From Papaver somniferum (Eukaryota > Streptophyta > Magnoliopsida > Ranunculales > Papaveraceae): a stretch of DNA of 64,000 nt. A model generated the notes under the pieces. The model made no database searches. It saw only the letters and a list, made by a program, of their open reading frames with translations, and was not told the origin of the DNA. The stretch spans positions 139,029,939 through 139,093,938 of the forward strand of contig NC_039359.1 of NCBI RefSeq assembly GCF_003573695.1, in the 5' to 3' direction. Below are positions 35,703 to 47,854 of the stretch, piece after piece. Numbering within the stretch: position 1 is the stretch's first letter; each line of letters opens with the position of its first letter. The position numbers and the translations under genes are program-made.

Positions 35703-36840
35703 GAACGATTTTTTGGGACCATGACTTTTTTGGGGACCATGGTTTTATTTTGGGTAAAGGCATTAGAAGTAATTCTAGGTCACCCCATATCTAATTATTT
35801 ATTTAATACCTAATCTACCCTCTTAATTAATTTTAGGTTATGAGTAGTGAATGATTTAGTTAAAAACAATTATTAAGATCAAATTAAAAGATGAGTTTAT
35901 TATTAGTTGAGTAGAATTATTGAGAGAGTAGAGTTAGAGAAGATGAAGATGAAGGAGAAAAACATGGAAAATAAATTTTTTTTCCAATTCACTAAGTTTG
36001 AGTATTCAAATGATGAAAACTCATATGATTCTTCATCTCCATCCTCTCCTAAAATATTTGTTAATCTTCAAAATGATCCGGATTTGAACTGGATTTTGAA
36101 CAGTTCAGTTACTTTATATGAAGAACAAGTAACCGAACTCATCTGAAGATGTAGTTTGGTTTCCCCGTGAGATGAACAAGTAACCGAACTCATCTGAAAG
36201 TGTAGTTCGGTTACTTGTTCCAAACACGCAGGTTACCGAACTCTCTAATAATTTCTAGGAGTTACAGCGTTATGTTCGGTTGGTTCTCAACTAACCGAAC
36301 TTTGGTGTACAAAGTTCGGTTGGTTCGCAAACTGCATGCACTTTTGATCTAACCGAACTTTACGTAATATAAGAGTATATAAATTTACAAAGTTCGGTTC
36401 TTTCGCAAACTTGAACCTAACAGCTAACCAACTGAACTCTGAGTTCGATTTCTGCGATTAAATTTTGAAGTTACCGAACTTATGTAACCGAGCTAGGCGG
36501 TGGTGGTGGTGGCGGGAGGAGGTAGTGGTGGTAATTGGTGGTTGATGGTGGTGATAATCGGAGGTGGTGGTGGTGGTGGTAATCGGCGGCGGTGGTGGTG
36601 GTGGTAATCCGTGGTTGGTGGTGGTGATAATTGGAGGTGGTGGTAATCGACGGTGGCGGTGGGAGGAGGTGGTGGTTATATATATATATATAAGTGGTTA
36701 TCAGGTTGGTTTTAAATTAAATTAGGTTAAGTATAGGTTAGTCATTTCAACGTTTTAGGACACCCCTTACCACTATAGGGAAGGTGGCCTAATAAAACCA
36801 TGGTCCCCTTAAAAAAACCATGGTCCCTGAAAAATCGTTC
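35703..36840. mobile_element. Non-autonomous TIR element with TTCGGTT array, copy 1
   Basis: 1,138 bp. The left end GAACGATTTTTTGGGACCAT is mirrored by the right end ATGGTCCCTGAAAAATCGTTC; similarity between the ends continues for about 50 bp. The flanking bases CCTAAAAG (35,695-35,702) and CCTAAAAA (36,841-36,848) form a 7-of-8 target duplication. The interior holds about ten AACCGAAC or TTCGGTT motifs (36,090-36,490), a GGT-rich microsatellite and a 79-codon frame of unknown meaning (35,907-36,146). There is no transposase. Copy 2 lies at 56,660-58,553 in the opposite orientation. Confidence 0.85.
36489..36678. repeat. GGT/GGTGAT-rich microsatellite
   Basis: Imperfect GGT repeats with GATAATCGGA spacers, then a (TA) run at 36,678-36,692. 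The reverse complement occurs in the partner element at 56,816-56,990. Confidence 0.9.
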
Positions 36841-36848
36841 CCTAAAAA

Positions 36849-38846
36849 TTACATAGGCAAAATGAGTTCTTGCTAGTTTTGGGCTGCAGCCTAGGTAAAC
36901 CACCCAAGTACCGTCTAGCCTAATCCTTAAAGCAAAAGCAAAACCAAAACCAAAAGCGAAAACAAACACAGTTTCTAAAGGAGTAATTCTCTTTATTATT
37001 GTCGACCTGGCTATGACAATGTAGTTTTACAAGTGAACACAACATTCAGACTAGATTATATTCCTAAATGACGGCATAAGAGAGAAAAATATATACAGAT
37101 AAACAACTACGGTGGTGGGTACGTAATAAAAAATGATCACGCCGAGTCTCTTAGCAGGCAGGAGTCGCGGGACAAAAGTTAAAACTTATGATCTCCAGAG
37201 ACACCTCCGATTCTATATGGACTGTGGTTCCAAACCACGGTCAGTTCAGAATTTTTGTTTGGGACATGGCATTAAGCCATAGAAGATATTCTGAGGCATC
37301 TTTTCGGGGTTATTACAGTATTATTTTTGGTTGATAAACTACCTATAGGTCCAGGCAAGCTTCAAAGTTTCAAAGTAAACGCTAGACAACAAGTAGGTCT
37401 TGTTTATTGTACAAAGGAGGAGCGGGATGCAGGCCTCATGGATATGATTAAAAGTTAGGTGTAGAAAATAGTTTATAATCTCTATTATATTTATTTTTGG
37501 TTGATAAACTACGTCCCGGCAAGCGTCAAAGTAAATGCTAGTCAAGTAGGTCTTGTTTATTATACCATCTAGGTTAACAGGCATAGGAAACCGAACTCAT
37601 GCAGAAAAAACTAAATGTAGGTTTGGTTGGTTCGCAAAATAATAGTTTCACAACCGAAACTTATGTATATGACAGTTCGGTTGCGTAGCTGACTTTTAAT
37701 CCGAACAAAATATTTTTGTGAGTTACACATTTAAATTCTTAAGAGTCATTTTGTTAAATTGAAAAGACATACATCTAATTTTTTTTTTTTGGAAAGGCTT
37801 GCATCTACAATACAGTAACATCGAAGGAATAAAAAATAACAAAGATCATTATTACATTGTGCTTAAACACTTATTCATAAAATTTGAATTTATAGGTACT
37901 TTTTTCCAGGATGTGATAGCAATCCTCGTGATAAAATATTTTGCCATACTTAGTTTCATATCCGTTTATAACTACCACGACCCACTTGAAAAATAAACCA
38001 GTTATAAGTTAGCATCATTCAAAGAAAGAACAAAAAAAGACTATTTTTGATGAACAACTTATTGATTGAAATACGTACTTTTTCAGAATTCCTTGCAGTG
38101 TGATAACTACTCAACTACGGCTTTAATTTCATCTTTCAAAGTTTTGCGTTCTTTAAATACGTCCTCCAATTTACTCTTCATGAGTCGGAGCGTCCTTTTA
38201 TAGATATTCCGTTTAATGCCTCAAAAATCATAAATATAAGGTTCCACCAAGCATCGGATGTTCGATCCATATTGAGGTACATGTCTTAGCTATTTTCGTG
38301 GTTAAGATGGGTATAATAATCTCTATTGCAATTGTGCTTCGCTACTTTAATCCACGCTTTTTAACAATAGCGATATATCTTCATCATTTTTGCATGGGGG
38401 AGCCATTTTGGTTGTTTCAAGAGATGAGTTCATGAGTATGAAAGGGATAGGTGAAAGATTTTGTTTGTTCGAAAGGGATGGATGAATTATTTTGAAATGG
38501 ACGGGTCTCCATTTATATTTTTTTTTAAAAATAGCTGTTAGGGACGTGATTATTTGGTCAAAATTTGCAATAACTGCTCCAAGGATGGTAATTATTTTGA
38601 AAAAAAAATGACCGTTACCAGCAAATGTCACAAGTTCTGTTACCTGTCATTTTTCACTAGGCACCTAAACTATCAACTTAGCAAAAGCTTTTGAAATTCA
38701 ACAAGTTCGCCTATAAGACTAAAGTATCAATCTAACCGAACTCTTTACTCGTCCATCATTTGCATAATTATGTTGGTTCGGTTACCAGACAAATAATCTT
38801 TCCAGCCGAACATTGTTCTGAGTTACACAATTATCGAGGAACGACG
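36849..38846. other. AT-rich DNA with scattered TTCGGTT motifs
   Basis: No gene recognised. TTCGGTTG or AACCGAAC motifs occur near 37,590-37,720 and 38,725-38,815 without visible TIRs, so these may be relics of the array elements. A 94-codon frame on the minus strand (38,347-38,631) has no recognised domain. Confidence 0.5.
37325..37565. repeat. Direct repeat pair of about 75 bp
   Basis: 37,325-37,402 and 37,494-37,563 share TTTTTGGTTGATAAACTAC, GGCAAGC(T/G)TCAAAG, AAGTAAA(C/T)GCTAG and AAGTAGGTCTTGTTTATT in order, about 170 bp apart. Confidence 0.85.
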
Positions 38847-38851
38847 ATATT

Positions 38852-39732
38852 TGTTTGTACCCTGAAATATTTCCAGGCACAGAACACGATTAATCTGATA
38901 ATGCTGATGAAAACAAAGTTTATAACATGAAATAAGCAGGAACGACAGAGACACGAATTTAACGTGGTTCGTAAGTTTTGCCTACATCCACGGACGAATC
39001 CCCGTAGGGAGAGATATTTTATTGATGTATGGATTACAATGATTTCTGATCCCCTCTATGGTTTTTTGGTGCATTTTCGTCTATCAGGCGACTTCCTTTT
39101 GGCTTTGAGATTCCCCTCTATTTATACACTTGAATTCATGGGTTAAACCCTAATTTCGAGATAAACTTCCTCTGTAAGTAACTTGGTCAGCAAGTCATCT
39201 AGAAACTTCCAGAATCTTCTTCCAGGGTTCTTGCACTGGATCGATGGCAACGGGCTAAATTGACATGGGCTTGCGGGTTTGACCGTCGACCTTGAATTTG
39301 ACTGGCAAGGTTGATTTTCGCTGTTGACTGTGAGTATCGATCTTTGACTGGCAGACTGGGTTGACTGGAGACATGGATGGAGACTGGATGGAGGCTAGCT
39401 GACAGCACAACTGACAACATGGATTAGATGGAGACTGGCTGACATCACGACAGAGTACTTAGCTAGAAACTGGTTAGCAACACCGCTGGCAACATGGCTG
39501 GAAACACGACTGGCAACATGGCTTCGACAGTTGAACATACGGTTGACCGGCCGTTGACTTTGACGGTTGACTGGTCATTGACTTTGACCATTGACCGGTA
39601 GTAGACTTTGTGGTTGATTAGCAGGCTGGTGGGTTGTGCCGGTTGGCTGGATGGCATACTCATATGACAGTTGAATGATGGTCCAAGTAGCATTCTAGCC
39701 CATCATGTGGTAATTTTATCATGGTACAAACA
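38852..39732. mobile_element. Solo LTR, 881 bp
   Basis: Starts TGTTTGTACCCTG and ends CATGGTACAAACA, so the terminal 10 bases are inverted copies. It is flanked by a perfect 5-bp duplication ATATT (38,847-38,851 and 39,733-39,737). It contains 'TAACGTGGTTCG' followed by 'CCACGGACGA', a pairing I associate with Copia LTRs in other plants (inference). There is no PBS or coding region. The second half is rich in GACTGG/TTGAC repeats. Confidence 0.88.
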
Positions 39733-39826
39733 ATATTATTTTAAAAAAAAAAATAGTTGTTGCCAATTTGTAGTATATATATATACTAATCAGTGATTTC
39801 ACTTATCAATATCACATTTTTTAAAG

Positions 39827-40060
39827 ATGACAGAGCATCGTCAAAAATTTACTCTAGATGAAGATTTTTCTCTTTGCAAAAGTTATGTAGTGTATTATCC
39901 TAACAGGGGTGAAGAATGACGAATGAATGGTGTTATGAGTCAGAATTGTTGGGGTAAAATTCATGAGGAATTCTGCTCCGACACTGGAAACCCTCATAAC
40001 CGTGATTGTGCATCCTTGTTTCTTCGATTTGCAAAGATAAGAGAAAAGGGTTAAAACATT
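39827..40060 (+). pseudogene. Myb/SANT-like (PIF/Harbinger- or NAM-associated) fragment
   Basis: The reading MTEHRQKFTLDEDFSLCKSY, then after a TGA at about 39,917 the segment QNCWGKIHEEFC and RFAKIREK, matches the trihelix-type pattern of plant proteins annotated as Myb/SANT-like or glutathione S-transferase T3-like. It is short, with an internal stop and nothing recognisable after about 40,060. Confidence 0.5.
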
Positions 40061-40379
40061 ATGACTTTAGTTCGGAATGTGAAGCGGTATCTATTTAAAG
40101 ATGAAACCTCCGAGGAAACTGTACTAAAGATCTCAAGATGAATAACGAAGATGGAAAAGAAAGAATTTCAAATATGCAGCTCATTCCTACATCCTTAAAA
40201 AGTTTTTTCTGCTCGTTTCAGATATTAAGCATGTTTTACCTACCAAAGTAATATCAATCTTTCTGATGGAGCGTTAGTAGGTTTAAATTTTAGCATTAGT
40301 ATCATCCTCAACTTTGTTTGTTATGTTGGTGTCTCATTTTCAATACTTTTGAATAAAAAATATATGTTTTTTCTTGTTT

Positions 40380-40941
40380 TTCGAAGTTCAACAAGAAAGC
40401 ATATCTATGTTCATTGTATACTTCGCCTACCTAACTAAATTATAAGTATCGTCGAACTTTGAATAACTCAAATATAGTTCAGCTAAGGAGACACATTATC
40501 GATTTAATCGAATTTAATCACACCCCAAATTTTAGCATTACTGAGAATTATTCTGCTAACTGGTGAAAAATCATAGGTAAGCGAACTAAATACTTGAAGT
40601 AAAAATTGTATCTTAGTAAGTTCGGCTACTTGTTTTTATTGACCAGGTAATCGAAATTATTGTTTCTCAAAGCCTGCTAAATTACCAGGTGTTTGGCTAC
40701 CTGTTTTTTCACCATTATTTCGGTTACCCCTGTACTGCCTCTTCCGAGCCGAATAAGTCTCTGTAAGATTACATGTACATACTAATTGACCAAAAAATTA
40801 TACCAAATTTCAAAAAACAGAATATTTCATTCATAATATAATGTTCAAAGTATACTTAGTCTCATTACATGTGTCCTTTAGTCCTCAACAACAATAGGGC
40901 CAGGTTGTATAACTTCTTCCGACGCACGACTTCAAAGCATT
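40380..40941. other. Non-coding DNA with diverged TTCGGCTA motifs
   Basis: Motifs of the form GTTCGGCTAC, TTTCGGTTAC and GCCGAATA occur at 40,610-40,760, next to the MULE remnant. No TIR was found. I see nothing coding. Confidence 0.4.
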
Positions 40942-42892
40942 TCACATCTTTATTTTGTGATCGTACGAAATGTACCAACCCAACGATACATCGAGGTTAA
41001 ATCCAGTCCAATAAAAAGATACACATATTGGAGACAATGGGAAATTGGGTTCTAACTGGAGGCCTATAAAGTGGTTTCCTCTAACCAATGCAATCACCAA
41101 TCTCATGTGCTTAAGTTTCTCTACACATATGGTTGTTTTAGGGGTGTATGTACAACTACCATATTTTGAGAAAAAATGAACAACGCAATTGAATGCTTCA
41201 ACAATTAAGTGAACACATATCGGAAATCTCGTGCATCCAATGATCACTTGTGATAGGTTTGTCCCCATGAAGATGACGTTGATACTTAACAAATTGCTCG
41301 GCGAGAGTACAATCCGACTCGTACATTATAGTCTTGTAAAATAACGGGTTCTCCTTTAGTTTTGTCAACAAACTTTGCCGAACATAAGTGATTGCACACA
41401 CATTATATAACTTGGCACCATGAGAGAAAGGCCCTAGTTATTGTACGACAACATGAAAACCAAAATTACCATCCGGAAGGACGTCGTCGGTGGATATGAC
41501 GTACTCTCTAATGTATGGAGGTAGCTCTTTGTTGGCTTTTCATCAATTGGTCGACTCTTTTATTGGATGGGGCACGTTGAAGCCTCAAGCTTTACGTCTT
41601 CTGAAGTTGGTTAGCTCGGTGCCGATGAAGTTGGTTGGGTTGGTGGCGAAGGTAACATCATACCTTTTTTCTTCATATCTCGTTCACTTGTTTCGCCTAT
41701 TTTCATACTACTCCTAGCATGTTTCTTAGAATCTTCTTGGTACTTCGCCACATTGTGTTCATGCGTCGAAGGCTCTCTAGTAGTAGCATGCATTTCACTT
41801 TGTTTTCTAGCTAACACTTTGGCGTATTGTCATTTTTTTTTGTTTTTTTTGGTGCTTGGCCTACCTTTGCGCTTTCCTTTTTCAGGTTCGTATACATTCT
41901 TCGAAATGTGTGGACAAACGATTGTCCTCATTTCATCCCAAAAGGTTTGTCTTTCGAGTTTTTTCATGTTTCGATATATCTCGAGTACGGTTCTTCCCAT
42001 TTCGTTATCACCGAACTCTTCTCTCGCATCTCCCTTTGGAGGAGGGACAAAACTTAATTGTTGCTAATATGGGTCAATATACCTTAAAGGGATTACGCCA
42101 TTTTCATAGTTAACTATTATAAGCGACAGGGAAGTCTCATTAACCTCATCATGATACAAACACACACCTCGTCCGGCTTGGTTTCCCAATCCTCCATCAA
42201 CTTCATTTTTACCATTCACTTCTTAATACAAGTACGGGAAACGTTACAATGGATTTCCTTGAGCCACCAAATATTTCCCCATTTATTGTACTTCATGATA
42301 CGATTTTTTTGGAACTTTTCTTAAATTCTATATATCAATCTCGCGGTTGAAGTAATTTCCCATAGCATTAAACATGATCATAAAACTATCGACACATCCA
42401 AAAAGATTCTTCTTCAACCGGTGGTGAGCCGATTTTACCAAACTTATCGCTTGATTCCCCAGTGTTCAATTGGTTAATCCATAAACAAACCGCTCTTTGT
42501 GCGGTTCCAACCATTGCTCAAACACATACGTTAGAATATCCTCGGGGTAATAGGGGTTAGACTAATGATCAATAAATGCCGCAAGATTTAGATTATACTC
42601 TTCTTTGGTCAGAGACCAAGTCAATGACTCTCATATACCGGAGAAAGCAACCTATTTAACGTGATTTTTAAAATATATTATTTATCAAATTTCTATTCTG
42701 CATCCGCTTGTTCATCTTCCAGTAGCTTACTAATATTTTTAAATGCTTTTATCTTTGATGGAAAAATTTGAGGCTTGCACTTATTCATCACGTTACACCA
42801 TATATAAAACGTATAAAGCATATTATGTGTTAATGGGAACACTTTCTCTACCACGAATAAAAGCACCTTGATAATCAGATATAATAAAAGGT
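40942..42892 (-). pseudogene. MULE (FAR1-like) transposase remnant with OTU-like C-terminus
   Basis: Read right to left: the transposase core end (FPLTHNMLYTFYIWCNVMNKCK, near 42,830-42,770); the EQWLEPHKERFVYGLTN and SAHHRLK segment (near 42,520-42,420) that matches the 'ERFV..WT...ESAH..LK' signature of MULE transposases; a zinc-knuckle/SWIM-like tail with VIPLRYIDPY; the basic GKRKGRPSTKKTKK stretch (near 41,860); then an OTU-like protease region with PYIREYVISTDDVLPDGN (near 41,480) and HMRLVIALVRGNHFIGLQL (near 41,100). The expected catalytic Cys after DGN is Phe. Many stops and frame changes. The 5' end is cut at 42,892 by F-box-derived sequence. Confidence 0.75.
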
Positions 42893-43238
42893 CGACTCTC
42901 ACTTTCATATTTGAGAATCCAACATTGAGGGGTCTGACCAAGAGATTGGTAGAAGTACTGACAGACTTGGCTTTATAGCAAACGTTACGAAACTCGCATG
43001 AAAAACAGAACCACTTAGTATAACCACAATTTTATTAAATGGATTGAAACCAGAAACCTCAATTATTAATCAAATCAATCGCCCCTGCTCCACCTATCAA
43101 CAAAGATTCCATTTCAGATAAAACATCAGCAAATTTTTTATCCTTTCACAACAAAATCTAGTCTTCCCCGAACACTCATACTCTTCTCCTTTTCGTTAAC
43201 TATAGCATAAAAAATCAATCCTCTGATTCCTCGTGAAG
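42893..43238 (-). pseudogene. F-box pseudogene, part 1 (C-terminal end)
   Basis: Close copy of the 3' end of the F-box gene at 33,290-33,745: 'CTCTCACTTTCATATTTGAG' and 'TTGGTAGAAGTACTGACAG' are shared. It has several internal deletions. The sequence runs to ATTAC at 43,239-43,243, the target duplication of the Copia insertion. Confidence 0.85.
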
Positions 43239-43243
43239 ATTAC

Positions 43244-43448
43244 TATTGGGTATATTCTTGTATATTTTGTATATATTTACTTACTTGTATTGAGAAGATA
43301 TTCACCTCTTTTAGAATATCTTCAGACTATGGTTGTAACCCTACTCCTTTATATAGGAGTCTTTGTTATCAATGAAAAGACACGGAATTATCCTTCTTGT
43401 CTTGTTGCTTAGGTTATCTCGTCTTGTCTTAGGTTATTGAAACCTTCA
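43244..43448 (+). mobile_element. Copia element 1, left LTR
   Basis: 205 bp starting TATTGGGTATATTC and ending GAAACCTTCA. By eye it is base-for-base identical to 47,855-48,059. A TATA-like CTTTATATAGG lies inside. It is followed directly by TGGTATCGTGAGTCC, a methionine-initiator-tRNA-type PBS. Confidence 0.95.
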
Positions 43449-43470
43449 TGGTATCGTGAGTCCGGTAACA

Positions 43471-45960
43471 ATGTCTAGTATTTCAACTTCAACTTCAACT
43501 TCCTCTTCACCAAACAAACAGTCTTCTTTATATGCTCTCGCCTCCAATGATGGACCAGGGACTATCATGACACATGTAGTTCTCAAAGGATCAAACTATG
43601 AAGAATGGGCTAAAGGGTTTCTTATTTCTTTGGGTGCGAAACGCAAGCTGGGATTCATTGATGGTAAACTTTCGAAACCTTCTGATGATTCTTCTGACCT
43701 GGATGACTGGTGGACTATAAACTACATGATCGTTGCCTGGATCTTTAACACTATTGATCCAGTTCTTCGTTCCTCAATTTCTTATCGTGACACTGCCTTT
43801 GATTTATGGGAAGATATCAGGCTTCGTTTTTCTCTTGGGAATGGAATAAAAAATTTTCAGCTTAAATCTGATGTCGCCTGTTGTAAACAAAAAGATGGAG
43901 AGTCTATCCAAGACTATTATGGGAGGTTGAAGAAACTCTGGGATGACATCAATGACTTTGATGCCTTACCTTCTTGTAAGTGCTCAGGTTGTACCTGTGA
44001 TCTTAATCTGACTCTACGTACTCGACGTAACAATGATCAGGTACGTGAATTTTTAATGGGTCTTATACCCTATTATGCTAATGTTCGTTCTAGTATTTTG
44101 GGCACCGAACCACTTCCATCTCTGCACACCGTGTATTCTCGTCTCATTCAAGAGGAAGAGGTTCGATCTTATACTCAGCCAAAGGAGGATATTGTTTCTC
44201 CAATGGCTTTTCTTGCTCACGGCAATAAGCCACAAGGATCAAAATCGGGAGCTGTTAAAACTCCATTGAAGTGCACCTATTGTGGTCATAATGGACATCT
44301 TGAGGATCGCTGTTGGGAGAAGCATGGGTATCCAGATGGTCGCCAACCCAGACGTCCACCTGCAGCTTATCTCAAAACCGAGTCACCAGCTCACCGTAAT
44401 CAACCAGCAGCTAAGGCAAACGCTGTTGTTGGTGAGATGCAGACTGCAAATCATGTTCGTCTCTCTGGTAAGCGTGGTCACATCTGGATTGTTGACACAG
44501 GAGCCTCCAACCATGTTTGTTGTGATGACACTGTGTTTGAATCTTGTTATAATATTAGTCCTCTTCAGGTTGGTCTGCCTAATGGTGTCAGCATACAAGC
44601 AACCAAAATTGGCATTGTGCAGTTAAATGATTTTCTTATATTGCACAATGTGCTGTTTGTTCCTCAATTCACATGCAATCTTCTCTCGGTTTCTCAACTT
44701 TTATCTTCATCGCATGCTACTCATGCACAGAAGAATAATATAAGTGTTCAATTCACTAACTCTGAATGTGTTATACAGGACCATACTTTGAGGACGAGGA
44801 TTGGTATGGGTAAGCTCATGGATGGGCTGTATTGCTTGATAATGGGGAAACCAGCTCGTGTCAACGTTGTGTTAGAGAAGACTGCAGCAGAATTATGGCA
44901 CAAACGGCTTGGTCATCCTTCTATCCAAGCTTTGAAGTCTCTACCTCAGATTGGTTGTGTTGATAGTCAGTTAGATTTTCATGCTTGTGATATCTGTCAT
45001 AGAGCCAAGCAAACTCGTACTTCGTTTCCATTGAGCACTAGTAGGGCAGTTGATTTATTTGAATTAATTCATTGCGACGTTTGGGGGCCTTATCATCCAA
45101 ATCGTGCCTGTAACTCCAGATATTTTTTAACCATTGTCGATGATTTTTCTAGATGTGTTTGGGTGTATTTGATGAAAACCAAAGATGAGGTACCTACCTT
45201 GTTAACAAACTTTGCACTAGTTGACAGACAGTTTACTCGAAAGGTTAAGACTTTCCGCAGTGATAATGGAACCGAGTTCAAAGGTCTTGTCTCTTATTTT
45301 CGAAACAATGGCATTATTCATCAAACCTCTGTTGTTAAGACACCACAGCAAAATGCTAGGGTGGAAAGAAAGCATCGTCACATTCTTAATGTTGCTCGTG
45401 CGCTACGTTTTCAAGCATCCTTACCAATTGACTTTTGGGGAGAATGTGTTCTTACTGCTGCCTACTTAATTAATCGAACCCCTTCTCGTATTCTTCACTT
45501 CAAGACGCCTTATGATCTTCTTTATGGTTCGGCTCCATCTATTCACTCTCTTAGGGTTTTTGGATGTCTTTGTTACGCAAAAAATCTCAATCCTGGTGAT
45601 AAATTTGGCAGTCGTAGTCGTTGTTGCATATTTCTCGGCTATCCATTTGGAAAGAAGGCCTGGCATTTATTTGATCTTGACACAGGTCATTACTTTCAGT
45701 CTCGAGACGTACATTTTATTGAAGATACTTTCCCGTTGGCAGATAATGATGAGCTTCAAAAATTGCACTCACTGTATTCTGATGCGGTCACTGATTCAGT
45801 TCCTAGAAATTTGTCTGATGATCATTTTGCAACTGACTACAATAATGCACATGTATCTGGTGGTTCTTCTTCCGCTGCTACTCTCTCGCCTGTTGACACT
45901 ACACCTCCACAGACTAGTTCTCATGTTCCGTCAGTCTGCTTGGATGATGCACATCACACA
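43471..45960 (+). pseudogene. Copia gag, protease and integrase (frame 1)
   Basis: Starts at ATG 43,471 (MSSISTSTSTSSSPNK). Domains in order: the Copia N-terminal domain with NYEEWAKGFLISLGAKRKLGF; the gag core; a CCHC knuckle CTYCGHNGHLEDRC (about 44,275); the protease active site WIVDTGASNH (about 44,485); the pre-integrase segment LWHKRLGHPS (about 44,895); and the integrase core with HCDVWGPY, IVDDFSR and DNGTEFKG (45,075-45,290). The frame runs open to 46,251, but homology passes to another frame near 45,960, so a frameshift lies there. The order PR-INT-RT-RH is diagnostic of Ty1/Copia. Confidence 0.93.
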
Positions 45961-47847
45961 TTGCTGAGAATGATGCACATATTGATTCAGTGCCTGCTTC
46001 TTCTTCTACTGTGCCTGCGTCTGGTACGGATGTTGTCACTTCTTCTCTCACAGAAGATACGGATGGTCGAGATCATTGTACTACAGTTTCAGATGAGGAA
46101 CTTGGCCGGGGTAAACGTACAAAATTTGAGAATGTTAGGCACAAGGATTTTGTCCAATGGCAGGGTGTTTCAAAGCAGTCTAACACAACCTTGGTTTCCC
46201 CTGCAGCTTCACCTATACCAGTCAAGTCCTCAGGTACTCCCTATCCTATAACTCATTTTGTGAATTGTGATGCATTTTCTACTGCACATCGTTGTTTTGT
46301 TGCAGCTATTTCAACTGATGTTGAACCCAAATCATTCAAAGAGGCACTGGCTGATCCAAGATGGCGTCAGGATGAGATTGCTGCACTTATTTCCAATGTT
46401 ACATGGACAATTGAAGATTTGCCTGCCAACAAGTCTGCAATTGGTTGCATGTGGGTTTTTCGCATTAAGCGAAAGTCTGATGGCTCTGTTGAACGTTACA
46501 AAGCCAGATTAGTTGTTTTTGGAAATCATTAACAGGAAGGAATTAATTTCACTGAAACTTTTGCTCCCACAGTAAAGATGGTTACTGTGAGAACTCTTCT
46601 TGCAGTTGCTGCAATAAATAACTGGGAATTAGTTCAGATGGATCTGCATAATGCTTTTCTTCATGGGGATTTAAATGAAGAAGTCTATATGCGACTTCCT
46701 CCTGGTTTTAGTATGGGATTATCTGGCAAAGTTTGTAGACTTCGTAAGTCATTGTATGGTCTACGCCAGGCTCCACGGTGTTGGTATGCTAAGCTAGCAG
46801 CTGCTTTGCGTACTTATGGGTTTTCTACTAGTGCTTATGATCATTCGTTATTTCTGTATCGTCATGGGAATATTATCATGTATATTCTTGTATATGTGGA
46901 TGATCTTGTTATTGCTGGTAACAACACAGATGCTATTCGAAAATTTCAGGAATATCTAGGCAGATGTTTTCACATGAAGAATTTGGGAAAATTAAAATAC
47001 TTTCTAGGCATTGAGGTAGCTAGAAGTTCCAAAGGATTTTCCTTTGTCAGCGCAAATATGCTCTAGATATATTGACAGAAACAGGTCTTCTTGGTTCAAA
47101 ACCAGCTAATATTCCCATGGAAGAAAATCATAGGCTGGCTCTTGCCTCAGACTCACCTATGACAGATCCTGCTCGTTACAGAAGGCTGGTAGGGAAACTG
47201 ATCTATCTTAATCTTACACGGCCGATCTATGTTATTCTGTTCATATTCTTTCCCAGTTTTTACAACATCCAACTCAATCACATTGGGATGCTGCACTTAG
47301 AGTTGTGCGTTATTTGAAATCTAGCCCGGGGAAAGGTATTTTACTTCGTGCTGATTCCAAGTTAGTTCTTCATGCTTATTGTGATGCAGATTGGGCTAGT
47401 TGTCCACTTAGTCGACGTTCTCTCACGGCACACTTTATCTTTCTCGGGGGTTCTCCTATATCTTGGAAAACAAAGAAACAAACCACAGTTTCTCGTTCGT
47501 CAGCCGAAGCAGAATATCGTGCTTTGGCTTCCACAACTTGTGAAATCATTTGGTTAAAAGGGTTATTACGGAATTTTGGTGTAGGACATACAAAACCAGT
47601 CTCACTTCACTGTGATAGTCAAGCAGCGTTACATATCGCTAATAATCCCGTCTTTCATGAACGAACAAAGCATATCGAGATTGACTGTCATTTTGTGCGT
47701 GACGAAATACTTCGAGGTACTATTCGTCCATCCTATATTCATACTACCTCTCAACTAGCTGATATTCTGACTAAAGCCTTGGGACGTCAGCAGTTTCAAA
47801 CTCTTCTTCTCAAGCTGGGCGTTTCGACTCTTCATGCTCCAACTTGA
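45961..47847 (+). pseudogene. Copia reverse transcriptase and RNase H (broken frames)
   Basis: Reverse transcriptase of the RVT_2 type: KSAIGCMWVFRIKRKSDGS and YKARLVVFGNH (near 46,500), then an in-frame TAA at 46,530-46,532. After it come [17 protein letters not shown], the [11 protein letters not shown] segment, [15 protein letters not shown] and the active site [11 protein letters not shown] (near 46,895). A frameshift occurs near 47,040 and another near 47,220. The RNase H frame (47,305-47,847) carries YCDADWASC, SRSSAEAEYRAL and LHCDSQAA, and is intact to the stop. Four lesions in total break the polyprotein. Confidence 0.93.
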
Positions 47848-47854
47848 GGGGGGG

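Noticed and set aside
36489..36678. Glycine-rich reading of the GGT tract
   Set aside because: Microsatellite with no start context or flanking coding sequence.
38347..38631. 94-codon minus-strand frame as a gene
   Set aside because: No recognised domain, and the neighbouring frames hold stops.
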